Both the position numbers and the translations under genes were made by a program. A stretch of DNA of 64,000 bases from Neospora caninum Liverpool (Eukaryota > Apicomplexa > Conoidasida > Eucoccidiorida > Sarcocystidae). A model generated the notes under the pieces. That model saw only the letters and a list, made by a program, of their open reading frames with translations, did not search any database and had not been told where the DNA came from. The DNA lies in the NCBI RefSeq assembly GCF_000208865.1, contig NC_018397.1:5671748-5735747 (forward strand), given 5' to 3'. Positions 10,861 to 21,535 of this stretch are shown here, one piece after another (position 1 is the first letter of the stretch; every line of letters starts with the position of its first letter).

Positions 10861-13800
10861 GTTGGCGACCAAGTCCCCGGCGCGGAACGGACGCGTGACC
10901 GCACGTCGCGAAGCAAGCGGGACGGTCGGCAGAGAGAAACGCGACGCGAAAAACAGTGCCCAGAGAGCGGGAGAAAGGAGAGCACTCTTCACGGGGAACA
11001 GAAGAGTCTACGGCAGCAAAAGACAGCACTCGGACTGCTGTCTCCAGGGCAGCTTTCTTGCACCCTCTCGCTGCGAGAAACTTTGAAAAAAGAAGGCAGC
11101 TCCAGTCGGGACGCGCCACAGAACACGCGCACAGCGGAGAGAGCCTCTGCACGCTCTGCGGGAGCGCTGCAGTGTTCGAAGACGCGAGCCGAAGCCGAAA
11201 GAACAAGGAGCGGAGACACGCCGAAGGCGGAAGAAAGCAAAATCCGACCCCGGTCTCAGGTTCGCACCCCTGGATACACAGCGGAACAAGCAGCGAACGG
11301 AGAGCGATGAATCGCGGGCGTCGCGCTGCGAGTTCAGTTGGTCTACAGAAAAATCATCGAAGCGCGGAAAAGGACGCAAAAACGAAGGCATCGAATCCTG
11401 GCAAAGAACCTTGCATCCAGACGGACGACGAAAATCCCCTCGCCTACCCAGCTGGACGGAGGCGCGCACGAGAAGGCGAGAAACCGCAGGTTCCGCGAAG
11501 CCCGCTCCAGCGTGGGAAGAGTCCAACAGACGGAGGCGGCCAAGAAACAGCAAGGATCTCACACCCAACGGACTCTCTCGCTCTCGCACTTGATAAAAGA
11601 GTCCCGAGCTGGAGTGCTCGAGTTCCAGACTGAAACTGCAAATGCAAACCCTGAAGACGATGACGGGTTTCGGTGAGCTGTACGTACAGCAAGCACCTCA
11701 GCAGTCGGGTGAATGCCTTCACAGCGTCTCGCCAGTCACAGGGTGCGCATGTCTTGTTCGTAAGCGACACGCGCGACGTCGCCCGTCCGCATGCTGGGGA
11801 CTTGCGAAGCACCTTCCTCCAGCGACTGGCGGCGTGGGCTGCACAGTCCTGAGTCAGGCTCCAGTTACGGAAGACTGAAACGTTTGAGCAAGGAACTTTC
11901 TTTCCCCGAGGCGACGAATGTGTCCCAGGGGTTGGCAGAGAAAAGACTTGGACCGGCAGGCGACAGGAATGCAAGCTGTCGCCGCCATTTCTGCAGGGGC
12001 TCTCAGGGGAGGTGGGAGCCTTGGCCCCGCCTGGGTTCGTGTAGATCTGCCACGCCAGTCGGAACAGTTCAGGTTTTTTCCGGCCCAGAAAGCCTCTCCA
12101 TAGTGTTCGGGAGACCGAAAGTTTACGGCACAGGATTGTTCAACTTCCCAGAACAGACAGCACGGCGCGCCCGGCGGCCATTTCGCTGCATCGACTGCGG
12201 GCTTCGGACTGGCAGCGCACTCTCTCGTGCAGAAAAAGCGGGGGAGCAACGAACAGGAGAGAAGCGCGGTCAGTCGAAAGTGGAGAGAGGCGCCGCTAAC
12301 TGAAAAGGTCAAGCAGCTCGGCCGGTGGTTTTTCGCAAAAACGAGTCCTGGTCGCGAAGCGAGGTCGCCGCGAGGCGCGTACCGTGGAAAAAAGCAAGGA
12401 AGCAAGGGACGGAAAGAGAGAATGGTGCCACACACTTAAAACCCGAAAGAGAAAGGCAAGAGCGAGCCTTGGCAGACCTCTGTGCCCCTGCACGCGAAAG
12501 CGGCTTTCGAGGACAGGCACGCGGCGACTGACGGAAAAGGAGCGAGAGCAATCCTAAAGAGAAAAGCAAGCGACGAACGATCCCTCGACAAAAGCGTGTG
12601 AGTTGCGTGAAGCCAAGCAGGTCGCGCGTCAAGTCGTGTTTTGAAGTCGGCAAGCACGGGAGGGACATGCGACACGCGGCGCTGAAAAGGAAGACAACCT
12701 GGGAAAAAAAGGACGAGCGTAGCAAATAGACCAACACATAGAAACGCGTGAATGTGAATGTGGGAGTATACAAAGCTATTTGCACGTCATTTTGACCGTA
12801 AGAAAGAGAGAAAGCCGAGAAAAGCGATGTGCCTGCGAATCCGTTGCTCGAGAAAACATCCCGTGGAAGAACCACCCCCCTTTTCTCTGTCGATTTGCAA
12901 GTCGTGCGCCGCTGTTTCTGCTCACGTCCAATTTCCGCCAGCTGTCAGGACACCAGAAGAATACCAACGTCGTCTCGCCTTTCGTGCACGGGAAAGAAGC
13001 GCGGCGAAAAAGTATAATCCATGGAATGTCCAGGCGGTTCGTACTTGCCTTCCGCAGTTCGGGCCAGTGCGACACATCGGCCTCACAGCTTTTCAAGCGA
13101 CGAAATGAGCAGCGGGAGCGAAAACGGTTCTCGCAGTGCGTAGAAAAACACGCGTGAGCGAGCGGGGGTAGCCCATGAGTTCGCGCAGGCAAGTGCCTCA
13201 ATCCCATCCCAAGCGAGCCGCCGTACGAGAGAGAAGAAATCCTCCTTTCCCTGTGGACTCCTCACGCGTTCTGCTCGGCGAAACACACCCACATCTGTGA
13301 CCATCTGGAAACAGCGTCTCTGCTCCTGTCAGGGTAGACACGGCCCACCTTGCAAGACACCTACGACGCTCAACTGCACCAAAACTCAAATTCCGCTAAA
13401 ACGAAAACGGTTACACCCCCAGAAACCAAACCTCCAGGTTCTACAAGCCGTGAGGAAAGGGGCTTTGAGAGCTTCGAGAAACACAGGATTCTATGCGCTT
13501 GGTCTCTGGGAAACACAGGGAACGCTGTCGGCTAATACGCGAATCCCTTTATTCCAGTCAGCGCTTCCTGCATGCCAGCACAGTGCGGTAAACGGAATCA
13601 AGTAGGGTTGGACCAAGTGTTGAGGGTAGTCTCCGGCTTTTGCCGCAGTAACACAAGACGCAAAAGGTAGCTGGAGCCACTCACGAGGTCGTCCGAGGCC
13701 CACAGTATTCTCTAGTTCTGTAAGCCAAAGTGAGGAACGAACATTCCGGACCCAGCTGTTGTGCGACGCTCACGTGTGCCGCGTTTGAGGAAAGGATTCA

Positions 13801-14447
13801 ACGCTTGTGGATGTACCCCGTCTTGTGTGTTTCCACTGGGGATCCTTTTTCTATTCGAACTCCACGATATCCCATCAATTGCCTCGCGGATTTGTTCTGG
13901 CAACATCGAATGGAGGGGGGCTGCGCGTAACACGCAGAACCCGCGGCAACGAACCTGGTCTCTAACGTAACGGACCCGGTTTGGGATTCATCGTTTCTTC
14001 TGGTTGCGTACACTGTTTCTGCCAGTCGACTCAACATTATTTGTCAACAAGTTGCCTTCCTCTCGCAAATGCAGGACTCCGGCAATCTACCTTGAAACAA
14101 TAGCCCTCACCGTCACCCTGTTCGTGGACGCCAGTGCATCCGGCTGTTGGGGGGAAAAGCATCTGACTCCTCCGTGGATAGTGATTTAACTTTCGTCCGC
14201 GGCCGGACAGTGGGTCAGAGTCTATTTCTCTGTGTTGTGTGTTTCTGAGTTGGGACAAAGGTACAAAGATTGCAGGCAGCGTGAGAGCTGGCTGCCCAGT
14301 CCGGTTGCTTTCCAGAGAAGTTCCCCTGCAGCACTTCCGAACGTGCAACCATCAAACCTCTGCAGAAGCGGGGGTGGAAGAGTTTCCGTCGACTCTTGGC
14401 CTCTCCAGTTTCTCCTGGTTGGGAGGCTGTGCCCACCATCGCTCGCG
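10861..14447. promoter_or_regulatory. 3.6-kb region between divergent TBC and DEK-C genes
   Basis: The two flanking genes read away from each other, so this stretch should contain both promoters and 5' UTRs. Several open frames of 60-225 codons run through it on both strands, but none has a recognisable domain, a good splice pattern or a convincing start. I see no gene here. Core promoter elements were not identified. Confidence 0.5.
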
Positions 14448-15659
14448 ATGGAGACACTGGACGAAGAAAAAGCCGAGGCACTCCTCAGGTACCAGTCAGT
14501 GCTCAGCTAGGTTAACGACGAATGCAGCACGTTCGTGCAATATAATACAGGGATGCAAAATATTTGGGAACGCGCTCTCAACTGCTCCCTTCTCGTGTGC
14601 CCGTTTCCCCGTAGGGAAATCGTCACCCTGGAGACCTACGGCTCGCTGAGTCGAAAGGTTGCACGGTATGAGCTCGAGAAACGGATGGGTTTGAAGGAAG
14701 ATGATTTAAAACCTTTCAAGGACCGGATCAGCGTTATCCTGGAAAAAATCGTTGACGACATTACTGCTGACCAAGAAAACGACGAGAGCAGCAAATCGGT
14801 ATGTCCATATTTGTGGTTCTGCCCATGTGGTAGAGGAACTCGAGCGGCATCCACATTGGCGACAAACCTCTGTTTGGCGTGGTTACGTTTGCTTGCAGGA
14901 TGAATCGGATGCTGACAAACCAGAAAACCGAGAACCTGACGGCAAAAGGCAAAAAACAGGAAATAACGTAAACGCTCCAAAGAACCTGAAGAAGTTGCAG
15001 GGTGAGACGGGCTTTGAAATTGCATTCCGATGGGCGCCGTATGATTCTCTTTTCTTACCTCGGGTACAGCCAGCGTATCCCCCAAGGATGGGGCTGGAGC
15101 TGTTTTGCAGCTCAAACTTCCACTGAGTGCATTCGCATTGCTCGTACCAAAGGAATGGACGCTTAGCTGTTCTGTGCATATCTCGGCGTTTTGAGGTGTC
15201 CCTTTGTGTGCAGCATCGCTCATGTCCAAAAATGAGTTTCTCGACAAAGCACCCGTTCTGGCTTCTCGCATAGGTGACGAGCTGCTTTTCGACATGAAGC
15301 CGCGAACATTCAGTAGCGGTTCTTGCGGCTGGTAAGCTAGTGTCCAGCGTGACATGTGAACGGCACTGATCGTGGCCCGGCAGCAGAATATCCTCTACTT
15401 GCTGCGCTGGATGCACTGTGCTTCAGGTTCTATGGATCCAAGGTGGCGATCAAAGTTGGCAAGCAGGAAGTCTGGTGTCAGCTTGGAGTCAACTGCACAG
15501 GTAAACTACGGTCATGCGAGCAGGAGATGGCCAGACTCCTGCAACGTTCTGATGCCTTTCATGTCGTCATCTGGCAAAATGAGCTGATGTGGCATTTGAT
15601 GTGCTTTTGCAGTGCTTGGGAGCAAGGAGTGGGACGAGAGTCGAAAGAGGAAGAAATGA
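14448..15659 (+). CDS. Small nuclear-type protein with DEK-C-like N-terminal domain
   Basis: Six exons: 14448-14488, 14615-14798, 14899-15001, 15214-15331, 15427-15500, 15613-15659. All introns are GT-AG and the phases join into exactly 189 codons (188 residues). The ATG sits in CGCGATGG. Residues about 10-60 (TYGSLSRKVARYELEKRMGL, then KPFKDRISVILEKIVDDI) fit the helical pattern of the DEK C-terminal domain, a small DNA-binding fold. A charged linker (residues about 65-110, with KRQKT) looks like a nuclear localisation signal. The C-terminal 60 residues form a compact second domain (FDMKPRTFSSGSCGWFYGS, KVGKQEVWCQLGVNCTVLGS, KEWDESRKRKK). That domain looks conserved, but I cannot name it with certainty; a transcription-coactivator or nucleic-acid-binding role is inference. 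The gene converges on DMC1. Confidence 0.8.
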
Positions 15660-16460
15660 GTATGAGCAAAATGGCTTTCCTCACCCACTCGTGACTTCTG
15701 CTGGCTTCGATGCTACTCGTCTGTTTTGGTGTACTAGCGGGAAAAAGTGACTTTTGTAAGAGCTTTGCGGAACGGGCAGTGATCCCGCATTCATTCGACA
15801 CTGATCCGGCCATGACCACGGTTCGTCAGTAGTTTTGATTTCTGACATCACCGCGGCTTTCGGTAGCTTTGTGCCCTGTCATCGGTTTTAGGTTGTCTGT
15901 CCCTTCTATCGACTGGAAAGTCGAGTGAATTTCCTGACGACGTTAGTGGGCACCTTGCACGCGTGTAGGCTCAAAGACCGGAGTCAATGCACACCATCTA
16001 TCGTGTTTTGAGAGGGAAGATTGGCATTTTCATCTAGTGGTAAGCTAACAGAAACGCGCCGATGCTAAACGCTTTCTTGCTCTGCGACATGGTGGCCGTC
16101 TCATGGCTCACGAAGCTCTGTGTCCAGTGTGGCAATGTGGGTCCGAAGCAAGGCTTCTGCGTTATCAGATGCGGGACCTGATGCGCACGCAGAACCCGCA
16201 GTTTTCCATCATTGTCCCGCTTATACATGCTAGTACTCATGTAGCGCAGCATTAGTAATTAGTAAGCGGACCGGAATACTGGGGTTCGTGTCTTTCCGGA
16301 TCTTGGCATAGCTTGTTCAGAGGACATTCCGTTCAAAGCTTGGGTGTCTCTTTCAAGTCTAGCAACCAAAGAACGCTCTCGGTAACATCGAGAACAGCAG
16401 AGAACACATTTGGAGTGTACAGTAAAATAGGACATGGAGTTGTAGTGGGGAAGCCACATT
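15660..16460. other. Intergenic, convergent 3' ends of DEK-C gene and DMC1
   Basis: About 800 bases between the TGA of the plus-strand gene and the TGA of DMC1. No open frame with coding character; it should hold both 3' UTRs. No polyadenylation signal could be assigned. Confidence 0.6.
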
Positions 16461-18024
16461 TCACTCAATCACGTCGATTACTCCTTTGGATGACCTGCAA
16501 TGTCGTGAACAGACATCAGCTTTGGCGGCAACAGTAGTACTAGTCGGAACTTACAACTGAATGATACACTCAGACTCCGGCAAATTGGGTGCATCGTACA
16601 CTTTTACAATGCGTTGGTCGCCCTTTCCCTTGCGCATGGAAAGGCGTGTCGTAGACGCGTGGCCGAGAACGTGACCGCCCACTGAGCAGAGATTTTCAAC
16701 CCGTGCGCGATGCTGTCCTAGGAACTACTCACCTGGTTTTGTAGGGTTCGCAGTAAATGTTAATCCCCCTCCGGGGTCGGACCTGAGGCAACCGAAGTCG
16801 CAACCCAGGCATTGATGCACCCTCATTGACACTTACATGACCTGATTCGTTAGGAGCACTGCCAGGTTATACTGCTCAGCTAGCTTCATCATGACGCTAA
16901 GCATCTTGTTCAGCTTCTGTTGCCTGTCTGCGAGTTCTCCCCTTCCGGAGAAATCCACTCGGAAAAGGGCAATGATCGAGTCGACGATGAGAACAGCTGG
17001 TCGAAGTGGTTTTCAGAGGCAAGCGAACAACACCCAGTAGGCAGAACACTTACAAAAACGTTCCTCGCACATCTGGACAGTTCCTTAGTTGGGAACGGCG
17101 AGAAGAGACATTTCAGACACGTGATCCTAACCTTTGCGGCGGCAATTGTGAGGAGCTGGTACATATGTTCTGTTGTAAATGCCCGGGCATACATGATATT
17201 ATCAAGTACCCCATCTCCGTCCAAGCCAAAACGCTCAGCAATCCCCTGGATTTTCTCAGGCCGAAAGGTTCCTTCCGTATCAATGTAACAGACCTGAAAT
17301 GTCGTTAGATCATCTGTGGTCACATTCCAATCCAGGATTCAAATCATACCTTGCCACACCCTCCTTTCATGTCTCGAGGTAGTTGCGCGGTGACACAAAC
17401 AGTATGGCATATTTGCGTTTTGCCACATCGGTTTTCCCCAAATAATTCGGTGATCGACATAGTCTCGAAACCACCTCCCAGGAGTTGGTCGAGCTGGTCA
17501 GACCCTGTTCAGAAACTCGTAAGCCCGGTCTTCGAAGGAGAGGCTGTAACACTTCTCACCAGTGGTAATCTTGATGACTCGCCCTCGTTTTTGGACCAAT
17601 TCAACACCAGTGATGAATGTATTGCACATGCCCAATTTAGCCGCTGCTTCAACGATTTTCTCGACTTTAACTTCTGAAATTCCCTTTACGAGGCATAGTT
17701 CCTTCTTCTGTGGCGGAAAAAAGCGTCATTCTGTTAGCATCACAATGGATGAGTGCGTTTGTGGATGGCTCTCACCGTTGTCTGGACGATAGACAGAACG
17801 GTGCAGTAGCCGGCTTGCTTAAGCTTGTTGATGTCAGCAGCATTAATGCCTGCTGCTTGGAGTTTATCCTGAAAAGGTCGAGCCGTTACATCTGCCTTGG
17901 GCTTCCGTCCTAGCACACCTACGATGCTTTGGAACGTATCGTTCGCATCGTCCGCAGCAACATCAAGATGAGGAGTGGATGAAATGTGTTTCCGGGCTGA
18001 TTTGCTCTCAGTCAGTGTCGCCAT
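16461..18024 (-). CDS. DMC1: Meiotic recombinase DMC1 (RecA/RAD51 family)
   Basis: Nine exons on the minus strand: 18024-17776, 17707-17560, 17504-17350, 17293-17132, 17072-17054, 16996-16837, 16782-16733, 16681-16555, 16494-16461. They sum to 1,104 bases, 367 residues plus TGA, close to the usual DMC1 length. DMC1 forms nucleoprotein filaments on single-stranded DNA and pairs homologues in meiosis. Visible: N-terminal helix-hairpin-helix ([33 protein letters not shown]), Walker [10 protein letters not shown], then [32 protein letters not shown], Walker [36 protein letters not shown], the [13 protein letters not shown] loop and the end [14 protein letters not shown] with VCVTAQLP favours DMC1 over RAD51, which usually has RTGKTQ. 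The start ATG follows GATATA; there is an in-frame stop-free stretch upstream but no better ATG. Head-to-head with a small plus-strand gene. Confidence 0.95.
17054..17072 (-). other. DMC1: 19-base DMC1 microexon (exon 5)
   Basis: The microexon ATGTGCGAGGAACGTTTTT lies between a CCAG acceptor and a GTAAGT donor. It supplies residues MCEERF plus the first base of a Ser codon, exactly the DMC1 segment missing between AAAK (exon 4) and SVLIVDS (exon 6). Without it the frame is lost, so it is needed for a functional protein. Confidence 0.9.
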
Positions 18025-18305
18025 TATATCGTGTAAGTTGTGCGGAACGAACTTTCGTTTCAAGTATATTTTCTCTTCAACAGATAGGCTTCTCGCTTGC
18101 TTGGCAACTTACATCTTGTTCCCTAGTACCCACACGTTTATTTGCTTTGCAAGCTTTTCTGTGAGGTGTATGTACTCACGGAAACGAACATCCCCAGGGA
18201 TGGTTTTTGCCAGAGGCCTCGAGCCGGTGCCAAACGCAGGAACAGTGAAAGGAAATTTCCATCCACGGGGCACGAGTTGCTACCAGCATTTTCTGTTTGC
18301 CGCCT
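18025..18305. promoter_or_regulatory. Putative 281-base bidirectional promoter between DMC1 and small gene
   Basis: The start codons of DMC1 (minus) and the small plus-strand gene face away from each other across this gap. If both gene models hold, it must carry both promoters. No named motif was identified. Confidence 0.4.
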
Positions 18306-18742
18306 ATGCGCAGTAGGCAAGGCAGTGCCTCAGCATTATGCGCGTCCGGTAAAGCGCACGCAAGGACACACCCTCCAAGATTCTTTGTTGCAAAACATGG
18401 AGCAGCCGCTGAAATTCCTTTCGACATTTGCATCGTGACTCTGTGCTCTCTTCCGATTTTTACTGTCTTTGGTGGCGAAATCCCACTGTTAGGCATTTCC
18501 CGTAGAACGATTCGTATCTACTCACGCTGGAGGTCTCTGAGCAAGACGCAAAAATTACAGAAGTCGTCTCTAAAGAAGCTGCTGGAGTATTTCCATTCAC
18601 ATTCACAACGCTTCGTAAAACACATACCACACAGCATGCCGATTGGTGCACAGGAATTCGTCAAGCTTGTAGAGAGATCCTTGGCTACCCGGGTCCAGAG
18701 ACGTACCACTCGCTGTGTGTGAGCAGCTTTATCGGAGGCTGA
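18306..18742 (+). CDS. Probable small two-exon protein, function unknown
   Basis: Exons 18306-18434 and 18506-18742 join in phase to 121 residues plus TGA. The short intron runs from GTGACT to CCCGTAG. The first exon ends ...FDICI and the second continues NDSYLLTLEVSEQDAKITEV, then FPFTFTTLRKTHTTQ, ending HSLCVSSFIGG. The mixed, non-repetitive composition looks coding, unlike surrounding shadow frames. I recognise no domain. The real start could lie in an upstream exon and the real end downstream, since CTGTGT/GTGAGC at about 18713 could be another donor. The antisense strand also has an open frame here ending at GTGAGTAG, so strand is not certain. Confidence 0.4.
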
Positions 18743-21535
18743 CGCGGTGGAAGATCTAGCCCGCATGCTTACATAAAAGAAGATATGAGAGGCCCGACAT
18801 CTGCCTACACCGCTCACCGTCAATGAACGTTGCCTATCGAGTGGTCAGTATACCACATATCAGACACGCCTCCCTCTGGATCCGCGACGTATTTGGTTAA
18901 GTAGCTTGTGACCACTGGGGGACAGTGCGACAGTTGCTTTACTCTCGACCCTTTTTTATACTCGGAATTGCGCCCTGTATCACGAACAACAGACATCAAC
19001 CGAAGTGGTGGACAGGAATGAACGAACTTTCACGTTGCTTCTGGCTCAAGTATGGGAAATAACAGGCGTACACATGTGAGTGTGAGGGGTGTAGAAACTA
19101 GCAGCTGTAGGAACCCGCCTCAAGGTAGCGTTCTGCTTTTTCGGTGGACATGTGTTGCTATCTGGTTCGAAGATGGAACACGCACCCAGATGGGCCACCA
19201 CCAGGTCCAGTTGCCTCCCGCTGGCATCCACGCAGTCTTGCCGGGGCAACACAGCCTCAATCACATGAGGCCCGATCTGCCGCGCCCTCGGTTCGCGTAG
19301 TTGCGACCAACATTTCCGACGTGATGTTAGGTACGATTAGAGATCGCCTGCCGCCTGCCCTCCCGACGAGACCAGAGGCCTGGCAACGCGTGTCTGTTCG
19401 ACAGCAGTTTTGTTTTTCGTTTCTGAAGGAACATTCAGGGGCTGACCCGAAGAAGTGCTCACTGGTTGTCATCTGCTTTCCATTTGTGACCAGGGATTAT
19501 TTCCCAGCAGAGACGGAGCAAACGAGCGGCAGGGTGAAGCTCCGCGCGTTTGCCGGTTCTTGGCGATTTCCCGCCCTGTCGTTGTACTGCTCGGTGTTTT
19601 ACCGCGAGATCTCTAGTTGGGGCATTTCGCCTGCCATCACCTCTTTCGTACTACGCCGTTGTGGAACAACGTCTGGAGTGAACGGTCAAGGAAGTGGAAA
19701 TTATGGACACCCTTCGACTTCCCCTCCTCGTGCTAGCCGTCTTCCCTTCGGGCCTCCTGGATACCACCCTCTGCCAGTCGTGGTGGGGCCCTTCCCGGAT
19801 CAGGCGAGGAATCGGAAGCACGGGCACATCTCGTGCCGGCGGCCACACGTATGACTCATCACGCACGTCCAGATGCCCGGGGCGGACGGCCAAGCCATAA
19901 ACTTTCGGATCCCAATTACGTCTCACGAAACATTGCAACTCTTCTCCTTGATGTGAGGAGTACTCTCCACAAGCACGTCACCTTATTGCCACGTCCGCCT
20001 CGAACGCTCATGACAATAAGTCAGCCGTCCCGTGACGGTTTGAGTCTCTCAATTAAAACTGAGTTGCGAGTCACCGCTGTGTTCACTTCACGAGTATTAG
20101 TATTAAAAGAACTGATGCAGATGCCTTAACGTTCTAGACAAAACAAGCCTGCAATCCAAATCCCCATTGCAGTTTCAGAGCGGCAGAGTGCGTTTTACGT
20201 AATTGTACTCTCTTGTTGGTATCGTGGCAGGCGGTTAGGCCATAGCAACAACCGCTACTGGGTAGCCTGGCAGTCCCCCACTTGAACAAAGCTCTAGAAC
20301 CTGTGACTGAAGTCATTTCCACTTTTTTCCCCGGGGTTACCCACTTCGTGAACGGCTGCCAACTCACGTGAGTTTTTATTCCTCTGACGCAGACAACCCC
20401 GATCGCCCAAGCCTCTCGCTGTCCCTCTAAAATTGAGGTTGCGCTTTAATCTTGCAGAGCTGACGTACCCGCGAGCGAATGAGGAAGAGCTGGTGCCGCT
20501 TTTACCACCTGTCAGCGCCCCCCCCCTCTCACCACCGGGGGCTCCTCCGCTATCTCATACGCGACCGTTGGTCAAGGGAACAGAAGATAACGCAAACGGT
20601 GACCCTCGGGAAAGGCGATGTCAGTGAGCTTTTACGCTAGCCCCAAACCTTCTGCTGCGCGCGGCGGATCGGCAGAGGCAAGTGCGCCATGCCTCACGCG
20701 AGGACCACGATGCCGCCCGCGGGTTGTGCCTAGAGAACTGACTGTAGACACGCTTCTTTGACAGAGGGAACTACCTCGCAAGCACGTCCGGCAAGGGAAG
20801 TCTCCCCCACCTACTGCTAACGGTTTTGTGTTCTGAAATGGACACAACAGCCCGGTCCTCTAGGGTGACTATCAGATGCTGTAGGAAATGAAGTTATCGC
20901 GAACTCAGGCGCAAAACATGGCCATCCTTCAGGGCCGCTATGTGCGGATGACAGGACGGTGGGGAGGATGGGGCTGTTCAGCGAAAGTTCATACCTGCCA
21001 CAAACATACAGAATTCGTTACATTTAAACAGCGGCGAATACGGCAACGGCCTCAGCAACACACAGGCCCTTCCTTTGAGAAACCGCTGCTGGTTTCGTTT
21101 TCTAATTGCCGGCCCCGCAGTGATTTACAGATACTTAGGGTTTAGGAGGGAATCGTACCTGGGTCTGTACAGAACTAAGGGTGCATATTCCTCCCACTCT
21201 TTTAACTGTGTCCGACACGGGAACGCACGAAATGTGCCGTATGCAAGTCGACTTGCACTTTAGCGTGGGCGCCTGGTAGTATACAGCAGGTTGAAACTGT
21301 TCAGCGTTTGTGAAGACCAATGCATGCCGTTCTCCACACTACGTTCTCCATATGCGGACAGGTTTGACAAAAGAGGTGAGTGTCGCAGAAGGCGATACTA
21401 AACGGATTGTTTCCACTGCTCATGCAATATCGCGTTAGGGGAAGCGCATATCTGACAACGGCTGCGAACGACTCCGTCGTTTTCCCTTCTGACTGCAGTT
21501 GCCGATTTGTCGCCCTCCCCTGCCTGTAGGACGCG
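18743..21535. other. Unresolved 2.8-kb stretch with isolated exon-like signals
   Basis: No complete gene could be built. Exon-like pieces occur on both strands: plus 20458-20598, and a minus-strand stretch at about 19186-19290 (IEAVLPRQDCVDASGRQLD) that ends at a GTGCGT donor-like site. The plus frame 19144-19854 is open for 236 codons but has poor coding character. Overall composition is less GC-rich than the flanking large genes. It may contain one short multi-exon gene plus the 3' UTR of the SpoU enzyme. Confidence 0.4.
20458..20598 (+). CDS. Candidate internal exon, proline-rich, unassigned
   Basis: A 141-base open segment sits between a TTTAATCTTGCAG acceptor and a GTGACC donor. Its frame gives LTYPRANEEELVPLLPPVS, a Pro-rich middle and GTEDNANG. 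The residue mix and both splice signals look genuine, but partner exons were not found, so this is a lead and not a gene model. Confidence 0.25.

Noticed and set aside
10861..10992. N-terminal extension of the TBC protein beginning with a hydrophobic, signal-peptide-like stretch
   Set aside because: It would have to start at GTG. The first ATG in frame is at 10860, so the upstream codons are taken as 5' UTR.
10956..11676. Plus-strand frames of 112-225 codons upstream of the TBC gene
   Set aside because: Overlapping frames in several phases, Arg/Ser-biased, no domain and no splice logic; they look like chance frames in GC-rich UTR.
16461..18024. RAD51 instead of DMC1
   Set aside because: Walker A is RCGKTQ followed by VCVTAQLP, and the FRPEKI and LTNQVMSDPGGG stretches fit DMC1 better.
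18518..18823. Minus-strand exon ending at CTCCAGC/GTGAGTAG, antisense to the small gene
   Set aside because: The plus-strand reading has better residue composition, a clean acceptor and a two-exon phase match; kept only as a caveat.
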